From assembly GCA_029204225.1 (NCBI GenBank), contig MU831852.1, positions 1 to 64,000 of the forward strand: DNA of 64,000 nucleotides. Direction: 5' to 3'. This DNA comes from Diphasiastrum complanatum. Its lineage: Eukaryota; Streptophyta; Lycopodiopsida; Lycopodiales; Lycopodiaceae. This document shows, piece after piece, positions 1 to 10,377 of this stretch. Within the stretch, counting starts at the first letter, position 1; each line of letters opens with the position of its first letter. The translations under genes were made by a program, and so were the position numbers. The notes under the pieces are model-generated. The model worked only from the letters and a program-made list of their open reading frames with translations. It made no database searches and had not been told where the DNA came from.

Positions 1-528
1 GACCTGCACATTTTTCCTTACCAGGCCACATCGCCGCTTTTCCACCAATTTGAAAGCTCAAATCGACGTCGCTTCCGAAATGCCAACTCTGTACATCAAC
101 TCCCAACAACTTGCCCAGTGAATGGTGAATTCACTTCTGGCACACTCCAAAACACCTTTCTCTGCTACAATCACTCTATTTTGTTGTACCGTACTTGCAG
201 GTTACAGTCCGAGTGCCCTTCGTTTGGAGGTGGAGGACCCACAGTACAGTAACATAGTGATTCTACTATAATTCTAACTCTAATTTAGCCCTGCACGTTG
301 ATATGGTGGAGCTATGAAAAACCCATAACTTTTCTACAGGGTATGCTCCATTATTACAAACCCATGCCCTTCCTGAACAAACCTATGGTGGCAAAACGAT
401 GGAGGGCATCGACACTCCAATTCTACCACTCTCAACAGCAACAGTCTCGCCTCCAAGAAGCACAGAAGATCCAAGAAGAAAAGCCTTCGATTGGTGTGGG
501 ACCACCAATCCAATAAGGAGGGGGATAA
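1..528 (+). mobile_element. 3' internal end of an LTR retrotransposon, ending in a polypurine tract
   Basis: No recognisable coding domain is seen. A 72-codon open stretch (298-516) has no family signature. The block ends in a purine-rich tract, AATAAGGAGGGGGATAA (512-528), directly before a TG-starting LTR at 529. That is the usual order of internal DNA, polypurine tract and 3' LTR for a + strand element. A 48-bp piece at 234-281 recurs near the other end of the window (61107-61154). The element's left part lies outside the window. Confidence 0.5.
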
Positions 529-1524
529 TGTTAGCATCTGCGCTAACACAGAAAAAATAAAAAAAGAGAAAAATAAAACTCCGTGGCATGTGTTTTGTAA
601 GACCACGTGTGAGTGTTTGTTAATAAACTTATGCCATGGCATGTGTTTGTAAGCCCATGAGTAGAACCTCATAAAATAATAAAATAGCTTAAACTTAGTT
701 TTAGAACTTAGACTTAGGAAACTTAAGATTAAAAATATTTCATCTTAAATTTTCTTAAGTTAAGAAACTTTGAAGTTCTAAATCCTAAGTTAGAAGTCCT
801 AGAAATAGATTAGTCCTATAAGTTAGTGGATACTTATGGACGATCCTCCTTGCCATAAAAGGAGAGGTATTTGCCTTGTAAATAACACTCTTGAGATTAA
901 GCTATCAAGTCCTCTATTTTTGAGATTATCTTGCTATTTCACTTGTGTTCCCATTGGAAGGTACATAGCTTGAGGAAAGGTGCTCGGGCCTCCTCTTGCC
1001 TCCTTTAATTGGTTCTTTTATTGTGGCATGTTTCTAATTGATTGATATTTAGTTTAGCCGCAATCTATTTTCAATCCCTTTGGGTGTTAATCTAGGATTT
1101 AGTTAATCACCTTGCTAGTTGGGTAAGCCTTAGTAAGGTTTTGCTTTTTGTCATCTTAGTAGTTTCATTTCTATTTTGAGCACTAGTTGGGTAAGCCTTA
1201 GTGCTTCATCATTGTTTTTCTATTTTTGCATTTCGTCTGAAGCTTGGTAGAAACTTAGAAAGCAGACGATCCTCTCTATACTGCACCACATCGTGAGTAG
1301 ATCTAGCCAAACATAGACAAACCAGATTTACTTCCAACAGTTGTGTTAATGCTTAGTGTTAATGGATGTTAGAGTTAGATGTGGATCTTCCATACATGCT
1401 GAATTCTGAGATATGCTATCGCTCTCACGGGATCGAACCTACATGTGACAACTAACTTCATCTCCCTCATGCTTGAGTACTTGGATCTTGGGCTGAAGAT
1501 AGAATAGGAAATAAACCCTCTACA
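529..1524 (+). mobile_element. LTR of a gypsy element (Athila/Tat-like)
   Basis: The block starts TGTTAGC and ends CTCTACA. It is preceded by a polypurine tract and followed two bases later by a primer-binding-type sequence. The first 20 bases form a small inverted repeat (TGTTAGC at 529-535, GCTAACA at 542-548). A TATA-like CCATAAAAGG lies near 853-862. The last 182 bases (1343-1524) recur with moderate divergence at 35194-35373, as expected if both are ends of one LTR family. With a polypurine tract on one side and a primer site on the other, this single LTR may be shared by two head-to-tail copies. The start is less certain than the end. Confidence 0.65.
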
Positions 1525-1525
1525 A

Positions 1526-1548
1526 TTTTGGCACCGTTGCCTGGGAAC
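1526..1548 (+). other. Primer-binding site of the gypsy leader
   Basis: TTTTGGCACCGTTGCCTGGG begins two bases after the LTR end. It differs by few bases from the tRNA-Asp-type primer site known for Athila/Tat-like plant gypsy elements (TTGGCGCCGTTGCC core). This fixes + strand orientation for the leader to its right. Confidence 0.6.
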
Positions 1549-3898
1549 TACCCAATTTTTCAATTTACAACATGTTTGGTTGATGGTTAGCTTGTATCTA
1601 GGCATCTTGTCTTGGCATGAATAGTGTTAAGATTGCATTTTAGGGTTAGATTTGGAGTGATTTTGCTTGATTTGAGTGGATCTTCTTGTTTAAAATTTAA
1701 TCTGATTGTTGAACAGAGAAAGCTATTCAAATCACCATTCTTAAGATCCATCTGGATATGAGAAATAAGAGAAAACAACAAAAATTGGTCAAATTTGTCA
1801 GATTTTGTCGAAAGGATACAAAATTGTCATCAGAGTTGATAACATTTTATCCTATTTCAGGAAACGTTCCCTAGGTTTGGTTTTGCTCACAAAACCTTCA
1901 GTTTGAAAGGCGAGTATGCCTTCCCAGCAGATTTGCAAAACCATCAAAAAACAATAAAAAACACTAAAAACCCTAAAAAATACAGAAAAAAAAAACTTCG
2001 TCTAATTCACTGTGCATAGGTGTGATTCAGATCTATCTACTGCTAGGTCGACAGATGTTGATTCTAAAAATAGAAGGTCAAAGTGACTGTTTATCTAATG
2101 TTTGATAATTGTTTGTGAATAGTGTAGCACCTTTATATAATTATCAATTTTTCAGAAGAACCTTTGCTTGAAACCTTTGCCAAAGTCTATGTCAGTCTGA
2201 CTTACTATTTTGGTCTATTAGTGAGTTTGACAAACAATAAACAGAAGCCACGTGTGATATTAACCTATTTTTGTCAGAAAAAAACTTTTTTTAGTAAAAC
2301 TAACAGTATTACATTTGTAACATTCGCCGAAAATTTCGCTGAAATTTCTAAGAATATTTTTTATAGTAAGCTACAATTTTTGAGTTCAATGAACATTATT
2401 GTTACCAGGACCTTAAAAATTCCTATTTTTATCCTCATCAAACTGCAATAATTGTACTGCTTGTCTATCATAACCTTCGCCAGTTCTATCCTAGTCTTAT
2501 CTAAGTAAGATTTATTCTCTATGAATTTGACGAAGGTTAATTTTTTCATATTTGTCAAAAAATAGCCAGATCAGAGATTCTTATTCAAAATAGTACTAAA
2601 GAATCTTCACCAAGTCAATCTTCGTCTAGGAATCCTTCGTCCATACTATTTATAGGGTATGAGTTTCCAAATCTAGCCTCTGTCAAAATTTTGAGTAATT
2701 CTGTTATAGTTTGATTCAGATTCTGAGAGATTATTATTCTTAGAAGTGTCATTGCTTGATCAAAATTTATTTTTCAAGAATAAAAAATCTGATTATTTTT
2801 CAAGTAATAGAGATTTTACAAATCTGATCTGATCTTATCTGAGATAGAATTTTGTTTGAAATATCTTGAAAAACTAATTAACTTTTACTAATTTACAGAA
2901 TTGCTTGAAAGCAATCTGTCAATTTGAGATGGTGTACTCTTGTTCTGGTACAAAGATACAAGCAAGAGCAAATCAAACGAAGCTTTTGAGATTGGGATCT
3001 CTAATGTAAGAGAGTTTATATCCCCGTTTCTCAATATAAACTTCTTCTTGAAAAACTCTGCTCTCTGCGATGAAATCTGGTTTAGTAACTAGCATACTGT
3101 CGTCCATAGGCAATCATACGGCACGACAATAAAATCCTTCTGTAATAACAATCTCTTGATTGCGGACGATAGTGGAAATATGTCCTTCTTCTGTTTCACT
3201 CAAATTGCGGATCAGCTCATAACATAAATCCGTAAGAATTATTGATGGGTTAAATTGAAAAAAGACCTTCGATTCGTGCTCGAACAACTAGTGGTTGTAA
3301 TACTGGTATCACTGGCTTTGGGTGCATTTTGAATACAATCGCCATGGTGCTTGCAGTTGTAAACGAGCGATGGTAGAAAAGACTTGATCGCAACAATTCA
3401 AAAATCGGAGAGCAAGAGTGATGGAAAGTGGTAGCAACAACAACTGAAGGGTTTGAGGTTTTAGGCGTATTGATGGTATTTCGACGGATTAGACTAATAT
3501 TAAATGGAAGCGTGTCCTTCATTTTGAAGGTACATACTCAATAATAAAGTGTCTAGTCCTAAAAACAAAAATAAATAAATAAATAAACAAAATACATGAA
3601 TGCTTCACTTAGTAAGTCAAAGCGAAGATTTTCATTTTCTTCGTTAAAAATGCAAAAAATACAAAGATGTCGGAAGGTAGAAAATCCGTAAAAATGCGAA
3701 GGTACGTGTCGCAATTTTCGTATTTCTAATAAATAAAAAATGGTGAATTCACTCAATACACCATATTCCAATATACTGTCGGGTTTTTCGCAGAATTATA
3801 GAAATGTAACGAAGGTGTCGTGTTTCGGCATTTTCGCAAAAATGTACACGCTGGTTTCGGCATTTTCGCAACTTTCAGTAAACATGATGCACCGGAAA
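1549..3898. other. Noncoding stretch: gypsy leader and untranslated retroelement DNA
   Basis: No open frame with a recognisable domain. The left part follows the primer site and should be the untranslated leader of the element whose LTR ends at 1524. The right part (about 3600-3900) holds repeated TTTCGGCATTTTCGC-type motifs, and probably belongs to the 3' untranslated region or LTR of the minus-strand gypsy that ends at 3899. I could not place an LTR boundary here. Confidence 0.35.
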
Positions 3899-4801
3899 TT
3901 AGTAATAATAGTGCTTCACCGTTGAACCATTTACTCGAGTTTCAAGTAAATGTCCTTGGAGATCAGCTAACTTTAGTGATCCATTATTAAAAACTTCTAT
4001 GACTTTATACGGTCCCATCCATTTGGTATGTAATTTTCCAAGAAACAACATGTGTTTGTTATCATATAGAAGCACATAGTCTCCATCTAAATGGTTTTTA
4101 GTTGATGAATAGACACATAAGTCATCCATAAAAATTTCTAAAAATTTTCTTAAATTTTTTTGAAAAATATTTGTCATCATACGTTGGAATGTGGCAGGTG
4201 CATTACAAAGACCAAAGGGCATTCGCATATATGCGTACGTCCCCCAATCAGTGGTGAAAGTAGTCTTGGATCTATCTTCCTCTTTTATAAAAACTTGGTT
4301 ATAACCTGAGAATCCTTTTAAAAAGCTATAATGTTTGTGACCAGCTACCTGGTCAAGAATGGTATGTGTATATGGCAGAGGATAATAATCCATTGTTGTA
4401 GCAGCATTTAGTTCTCTAAAATCTTGGCAAACTCTAATCTTGCCTGTCTTCTTCTTAGGTACTATAACTATTGGTGACACCCACTCGCTGCTTAGAACAT
4501 GATATATAATACCCGCTCTAAGACATCTATCAAATTCATCTTTTATTAATAAGGAGTACTCTGGATTCAATCTATATTGGCGCTGCCTAACATGTATTGT
4601 TCCCTGAATAAGATCTATTCTATGTTTGTCCCATTTAACTGATATTACTATTAAATCATCCATTGACCGAGCAAATACGTTTTGGTATTTTTGAAGAAGC
4701 AAAAAATACTCTTCACGTTCCTGGTCCGATTGGTGATTATATAGATTCAAAGTCTTACCTTTATTAATTTCTATTTCTACATAATCGGTTTTATCTACCA
4801 T
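3899..4801 (-). pseudogene. Gypsy reverse transcriptase fused in frame to the integrase C-terminus
   Basis: The 300-codon frame reads as the N-terminal half of a Ty3/gypsy reverse transcriptase. It shows a conserved SEWVSPIVIVPKK stretch near residue 107, MPFGLCNAPATFQ near 196-208 and a catalytic FMDD box near 225-228. After STKNHL the sequence jumps to DGDYVLLYDNK...WMGPYKVIEV and ends VNGSTVKHYYY. That is the C-terminal tail of an Athila/Tat-type integrase. The thumb, RNase H and integrase core are missing, so the junction near 4086 is an internal deletion that kept the frame. The reading frame is open but cannot encode a working polymerase. Upstream on the same strand are its protease and gag remnants. 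Confidence 0.85.
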
Positions 4802-4906
4802 CCATTCGGTCAGGCTTGCTCTTGTTCCACCCAGAACTTCTTTTGACTCGGATGTTGTCGGTCTTTTTTCTTCCTCGTCAATCTCATAACATTCTATGAA
4901 ATTGAT

Positions 4907-5404
4907 CTATGATTCAGCAGGTCTAGCTAACTCCTCACCCCATCTCAAAAGGTGACCCCCTATTGGACTGGCTGTTAGAATACTTGGAAAAAATATATGT
5001 TTGGTAGACCAATTTATAATAGCATCTGCTTGATATAACCATGGTCCTCCAAATAATATTGAATAAGGTGGCGTATCTACTAGATTTATGACAAAGAAAT
5101 TCATAACAAACGTCTCTGTCTCTATAATTACGTTAATACCTTTTAGCTCGCCTACTGGTTTACATTTAGTTGCATCTGCTAAATGGATTTCATGATAAGT
5201 GATAGGCTGTACTAAATTGATACTGGATCTTGAGTCTATTAGTATTCTATCTATAGTCTGATCTCCTATGATCGCACTAATCTCTAGAACTCCACAATCT
5301 CCTCTATCTACGTATTCTACTCTATTATTATATGCAAGTATACTTAGTGTGACAAACATTTCCCCTTCCTCAGTCCCTACTGACTGAAGCCCTTCTTCCT
5401 CCAA
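4907..5404 (-). pseudogene. Gypsy second protease-like domain (copy A)
   Basis: A retropepsin-like fold is suggested by the core DRILIDSRSSINLV, a later HLADATKCKPVGEL segment and the terminal ILFGGPWLYQAD. The catalytic D-S/T-G triad reads DSR, so the active-site Gly is lost. It lies directly upstream of the RT frame on the minus strand, its native position. The 712-bp part 5108-5819 is duplicated at 7970-8742. Copy A has lost 42 nt (14 codons) that copy B keeps. Confidence 0.7.
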
Positions 5405-5819
5405 AGTATAGCTCTAGGAAGATGTAGGTATCTCACCTTTGTACTTATTTTTTTCTCATGATATGGAAATTCTTTTATGACTTTTTCCTATCGGTGTCTC
5501 CATCTGGTCTCTGAAGGTAATCTCCTTCTTCTTCGAGTGGGTTATAACATCGGCCTGATAGAGCCATGGTTGTCCTAATAACACTCTATATGATGATTGT
5601 CTCATAGTTTTTAGTTATGGTCACCAATATAAACTGTAACCTGAGACAGTTCTCCTATTGGTGATCTTCTAGTTGCATCGGCTAATCTTAAATGTCTTGA
5701 GGTGGGTGCTATTCTATGATGAATGCCTAATTCATATGTTGTTTTTTCAGTCATTATATTTACACTAGATCCGGAATCTATGGGTACACTATCTAAGATG
5801 CAGCCATTAATTACTACCT
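5405..5819 (-). pseudogene. Gypsy first protease-like domain (copy A), fused to copia
   Basis: Residues SVPIDSGSSVNIMTEKT and a following HLRLADATRRSPIGELSQV mark an aspartic-protease domain with an intact DSG triad. Compared with copy B (to 8742), copy A lacks 22 nt near 5614, which shifts the frame. Its right edge, at TTACTACCT (5819), passes directly into copia coding sequence in the same frame. The open frame 5611-6540 is therefore a copia-gypsy chimera. Confidence 0.7.
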
Positions 5820-6540
5820 CCCATGTGCTATGCTTGGCAATTGACTCCATCTCCTCTCCCATGGCCTTGACCCAAATGTCATCATCATTCGCTTCACCAT
5901 ACGTCGAAGGTTCTTTGCTTTGAATAATGCTAGATAAGAGAGAATAATTTGCTTCATACCTTTCAGGTTGAGTCTTCTCTCTTGTTGATCTTTGTAGCTC
6001 TCCCTGACTAGATGATCCTGGAAAGTCATCCATGTTGCGGCTCTCCAACAATCTCTCAAACCACTTAGGGAGCTTCCTGTCAGGTGATCGGCTTCCTGGT
6101 GAAAATGTATTCCATGGTATATCCTTCTGCTTTCGTTTGTCACCTGCAACTTCAATCCTTCTTGCACCAAAAGGTTTGTCCCTACCTCTCCAACATGTCT
6201 CTTGTGGTTGAGTAGTAGTATCTTGAGATGTATCCTCATGTTCACCACTCGGAAGGTCAATAAATGGATTATCATAAGGTGGTATCCTCACTATACCATC
6301 TTTCCCATTGGATGTGTCTATCTTCTCAGCATCCTCGCCTTCATACATCTTGGATTTATCAAAGATAACATTACGGCTTATATGGATTTTGTTTTCCATT
6401 GGATCAAAACATCTATAGCCCTTCACATGATCATCATATCCTAGGAATATGCACTTGATAGCTTTCACATCAGGTTTACATCTCTCTTCCTTAGGAATGT
6501 GTACAAAGGCCTTACATCCAAAGATTCGCAAGTGGTTCAC
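5820..6540 (-). pseudogene. Copia integrase C-terminal region up to the RT start
   Basis: Continues the copia polyprotein after the frameshift. It shows HLRIFGCKAFVHIPKE, then IFLGYDDHVKGYRCFD and HISRNVIFDKSKM, all typical of the copia integrase C-terminus, then an acidic linker and MGEEMESIAKHSTWE, where reverse transcriptase should begin. The reading frame then runs straight into the gypsy protease. Confidence 0.8.
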
Positions 6541-6575
6541 CTTTGGCTTCTTCTTCGTGAATGCTTCCTCAGGGG

Positions 6576-7904
6576 TTATCTTTGGTATGGCAATGGTAGG
6601 ACTTCTATTTTGAAGATAGATTGCCGTACTGCATGCTTCTGACCAAAAATCTTTTGTAGTTTCATCTCAGCTAGCATAGATCTGGCACTTTCCACAATTG
6701 TACGATTCTTGCGCTCAGCTACACCATTGAGAGCAGGAGTATGAGCTTGCGTAAATTGTCTTTTAATCCCACATTGATCACAAAGATCATTGAAGTCATT
6801 AGACTTGTACTCACCTCCACTATCTGATCTTAGGACTTTGATCTTCCTACTTGTCTGATTTTTGACCAATGCTTTGAAGCTCTTGAAGTTGTCAAATGCA
6901 TCTGATTTCTTCTTCAAGAAGTAGATCCATGTCTTACGTGACATATCATCAGTAAAGGACATAAAATAGAAGGCTTTACCTAAGGACATGGTCCTCATAG
7001 GCCCGCATAAATCTGTGGGGATTAAATCCAAGATGTTCTTTGCTCTTGCAACACTTTCTTTATTGAACTTCTCTCGATGCTGCTTCCCATATACACAAGA
7101 TTCGCACATCGATTTCAAGTGATCTTCTATGGTAGGCAATCCTATTACCTTCTCCAATTTTATCATCAAACTGAGGCTTCCCAAGTTCAAGTGACCAAGC
7201 CTCTTATGCCACAACTCAGTTTGCGATGGAATGGACGATACAAGTTCATGTTGCCCCTTGATTGTAGCATTCAACCTGTACAATTTTGTATTGGGGTCTC
7301 TTACTCCATCCACAATAACTTTGAACTTTTGGTTCACATCCTTCACAAAGCAATGATCATGGGCGAATTCTACTTTCAACTTTTGTTCAGTAATGACTCC
7401 AACAGAAAGTAGATTTTTCTTCAAACCTAGTACATAAAGTACCTCCCTGGTCATCTTGCTTTTGCCATCTGGTAGTTGGATTGAAATGGTGCCTATCCCC
7501 TTGATCTTGCACATCTCACCATTTGCTTGTGAAACGGATGTTCCATTATCCAACACTTTCAAGCTACTAAACCCATTCTTGTTACATGTCATGTGTCTTG
7601 TGGCTCCCGAGTCAATATACCATGCTTGATCATCTTGATTAGATGACAATGCAGATATGAAGGTACTAGAGTCTTCAATCTCACCCTCATCGACAAGTTT
7701 ACCTGCTTGCTTTGGTTTCCCCTTGCCTTGTTCCGCCAAGAATTTGCAACATTCACTCTTCCAATGGCCCTTTTTACCACAATGGAAGCACTTTTCTTTT
7801 CTTCTTAGTTTTATTGGAAGATCCCTCGTCCTCCTGAGACTTGGCAAATTGTTGTTCAGACTTCTTCTTGCCCTTGCCCTTGTCTTGTTTTTGGCATGTC
7901 GCAA
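6576..7904 (-). pseudogene. Copia gag zinc knuckle, protease and integrase core
   Basis: The frame holds a CCHC knuckle (CFHCGKKGHWKSEC, about residues 39-52), the protease motif WYIDSGATRHM (about 95-105) and the pre-integrase motif LWHKRLGHLN. An integrase core follows, with DLCGPM, RSDSGGEY and NGVAERKNRT supplying the D-D-E residues. Near 6690 the frame shifts after EMKLQK. The continuation (VNHLRIFGCKAFVHIPKE) is in the next frame at 6540 and below, so the polyprotein is broken by an indel. Confidence 0.85.
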
Positions 7905-7969
7905 GTGCCTGATCGTCAGTATTTTGACGTCTAGCTTTCATCATTTCTCGTCGTTGCTCTTCCTGCATC

Positions 7970-8830
7970 AAACGTCTCTGTCTCTATAATTACGTTAATA
8001 CCTTTTAGCTCGCCTACTGGTTTACATTTAGTTGCATCTGCTAAATGGGTTTCATGATAAGTGATAGGCTGTATCTGGTTTTCTAATCCTAATTCTTTAA
8101 CCATTGTTTTCATTACTAAATTGATACTGAATCTTGAGTCTATTAGTATTCTATCTATAGTCTGATCTCCTATGATCGCACTAATCTCTAGAACTCCACA
8201 ATCTCCTCTATCTACGTATTCTACTCTATTATTGTATGCAAGTATACTTAGTGTGACAAACCTTTCCCCTTCCTCAGTTCCTACTGACTGATGTCCTTCC
8301 TCCAAAGTATAGCTTTAGGAAGATGTAGGTGTCTCACCTTTGTACTTATTTTTTTCCCATGATATGTAAATTCTTTTATGACTTTTTTCTATCGGTGTCT
8401 CCATCTGGTCTCTGAAGGTAATCTCCTTCTTCTTCAAGTGGGTTATAACATCGGCCTGATAGAGCCATGATTGTTCTAATAGCACTCTATATGATGATTG
8501 TCTCATAGTTTTTAGTATTATAAAATCCATAAGAAACTTATGGTCTCCAATATAAACTGTAACCTGAGACAGTTCTCCCATTTGTGATCTTCTATTTGCA
8601 TCGGCTAATCTTAAATGTCTTAAGGTGGGTGCTATTCTATGATGAATGCCTAATTCATATGCTGTTTCTTCAGTCATTATATTTACACTAGATCCGGAAT
8701 CTATGGGTACACTATCTAAGATGCAGCCATTAATTACTACCTGAATCTTTGGTTGGCCTTCGTCACCGTAATTAACTAATCCTATGGTGACTACTGGTAA
8801 CTTTGCTTTTCTTCTCTTTTTATTTTGCAA
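7970..8830 (-). pseudogene. Gypsy tandem protease-like domains (copy B)
   Basis: Two consecutive aspartic-protease-like domains. The first (8315-8830) has a DSGSSVNIMTEET core with an intact DSG. The second (to 7970) has DRILIDSRFSINLV with the Gly lost. The first is joined upstream to the gag part of the same gypsy, its natural context. The second is cut at IETETF, where copia sequence begins. This copy keeps 42-nt and 22-nt segments that copy A has lost. Confidence 0.75.
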
Positions 8831-9560
8831 ATTGCTTAATTTCTTTCTTATATTATTGGTTATCGTCTAATAATTGTTTAAAAGTTATATTGGGCATTCT
8901 GGAAACAAGGTCTTCTACAATATTATAAGAACGGTTTTTAAGTGGCGACAGATCTCTGGGTATCTCGTTACTTATAACTGGATCTGAAAATGTCACTTTT
9001 TTAACTTGTTTAGTTTCTTCGCCTAAAAGCTTCTTAACTTCTGAACTAATATCAACATCATAGTCGCGGTTTTCGCAATTTTTGTCTTAGTTTGCTTCTT
9101 ATCTTTAAGAGTTGAAGAAGCTTTACTACTTCTTGTAATTACTTTTATTTATCTTTTTCTCTAAATCTGGCCATTGATGGTCTTGATCAAATAATTCAGA
9201 CTCTACTTCTATCCTCTGAACTATCATGCCAGTGTTAGTCTTAGATGACCGAGGGTCGTCTTCCCTAGGCGAGTTTACAAACCTTGGTTTAGACCGTGGC
9301 TGTTGTGGCTGAGGACATTAAGCAGTGACATGCCCTTCGCCTTTACATTTAGCGTAGAGCAACACATATCCTGCTGATCTCCTGGATTCAGGGCAATCAG
9401 GCGAATAGTGACCCGGGGCTCCGCAATTGTAGCACGAACCGCTTACTCTGGTTGGAGTGGAATCTCGTGTTTCGCCCCTTCGCAAAATAGTGTATTGTTG
9501 ACCAGTACGTTGTTTCGGTATATAAGTTTTTTAGTTAGTAGGAGTTGCAGTATAAGCTAC
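8831..9560 (-). pseudogene. Gypsy gag end with CCHC zinc knuckle
   Basis: On the minus strand a degraded frame contains a nucleocapsid-type knuckle, CYNCGAPGHYSPDC (9393-9434). Acidic and basic linker sequence follows, including VKKVTFSDPVISNEIPRD, and leads into the protease region at 8830. Stops and indels break it. It is the 5' remnant of the same element as the 3899-8830 pol pieces. The leader and 5' LTR are not seen to the right. Confidence 0.65.
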
Positions 9561-9564
9561 CTCC

Positions 9565-9619
9565 TCATGATTATTAATTAGACAGAGGAATAGTTCCTCT
9601 GTCCGATTAATAATCATGA
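9565..9619. repeat. Near-perfect 26-bp inverted repeat with 3-nt loop
   Basis: The left arm 9565-9590 and right arm 9594-9619 are reverse complements at 24 of 26 positions, separated by TAG. It sits where recognisable gypsy gag sequence stops. A short loop and long arms suggest a strong hairpin, or a fold-back junction left by break repair. Confidence 0.85.
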
Positions 9620-10377
9620 TCTGTAGCATGATCTGTCTTCCTGTTCGAAGCAAATTCTAAGTAGAAAGGCTACCAGGCCGCAATTGTCCACAAAATATCT
9701 ACCGTCACAATCAGGGTTGCCATGGTGCTTCTGGTAGAATACATGGCAGTTGGTGACCATGTCTTCGCTAAGTTGCCGGTATCGATGCCTGTGAGCTAGG
9801 GCCAAAATATCCTATTCTTGGCCTTGGTGGTAGGAAACGATTCTCGCCTCGCTACTGGATAGTAATAAGGTTTTGTGTGCATATAGGAGGGAGCTTCAAT
9901 ATACCATGCCATCGAGGTCTTACTTTGTAGGAAGAGCTGATGGCGCTAGAGAGGTTGCGGATCCAGGAGTTTGATAGCTTTTTTATGTGTTTGACTATGG
10001 TCCAAATCTGGCAATATGTAGCCACCTCGCTCTTTTGTCGTTGGATATTTCTTGGCAAACTCTTGAGAGGCACGCAACTCCTTGCTTGGTTCTATGGGCG
10101 TGATTTTGTGTCGGATGTTGGTGCTTCAGAGGCAATCTCATGTTGAATTCGGGAATCAGGGTCAGGAGAGAGGGGAGGCAAGGGGTTAGCTTCAGCAATT
10201 CTTTGTGACTAAGGAGAAAAGTGACGTGGAATAAATGGGGGGTTAGTGGCGTCGAGAGGATCAGAAGCAGTGGAAGGAAAAAGATGATGGTTGGAGCTGG
10301 TGTGAAGAATTGAAAAAGATTATCTATGTTAGATATAGAGGTCTTATGTTTTTTACATCAAGCATCTAGGTGTAGGA
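9620..10377. other. Unassigned retroelement-like DNA
   Basis: No domain is recognised. On the minus strand a broken frame (about 9620-9900) reads like low-conservation gag (SYMHTKPYYYPVARRES), but there is no diagnostic motif. It is bounded by the inverted repeat on the left and an LTR-like block on the right. Confidence 0.25.

Larger units (their letters stand above)
5820..7969 (-). mobile_element. Copia internal fragment embedded in the gypsy protease region
   Basis: About 2.15 kb of minus-strand Ty1/copia coding DNA with no LTRs. In order it holds the end of gag, zinc knuckle, protease, integrase and the first residues of reverse transcriptase (ending ...KHSTWE). Both edges join the duplicated gypsy protease segment directly. 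No TG/CA ends or 5-bp target duplication are visible, so it did not arrive as a standard insertion. Confidence 0.8.

Noticed and set aside
2164-2558. Short frames in the gypsy leader
   Set aside because: AT-rich, overlapping on both strands and without a recognisable product.
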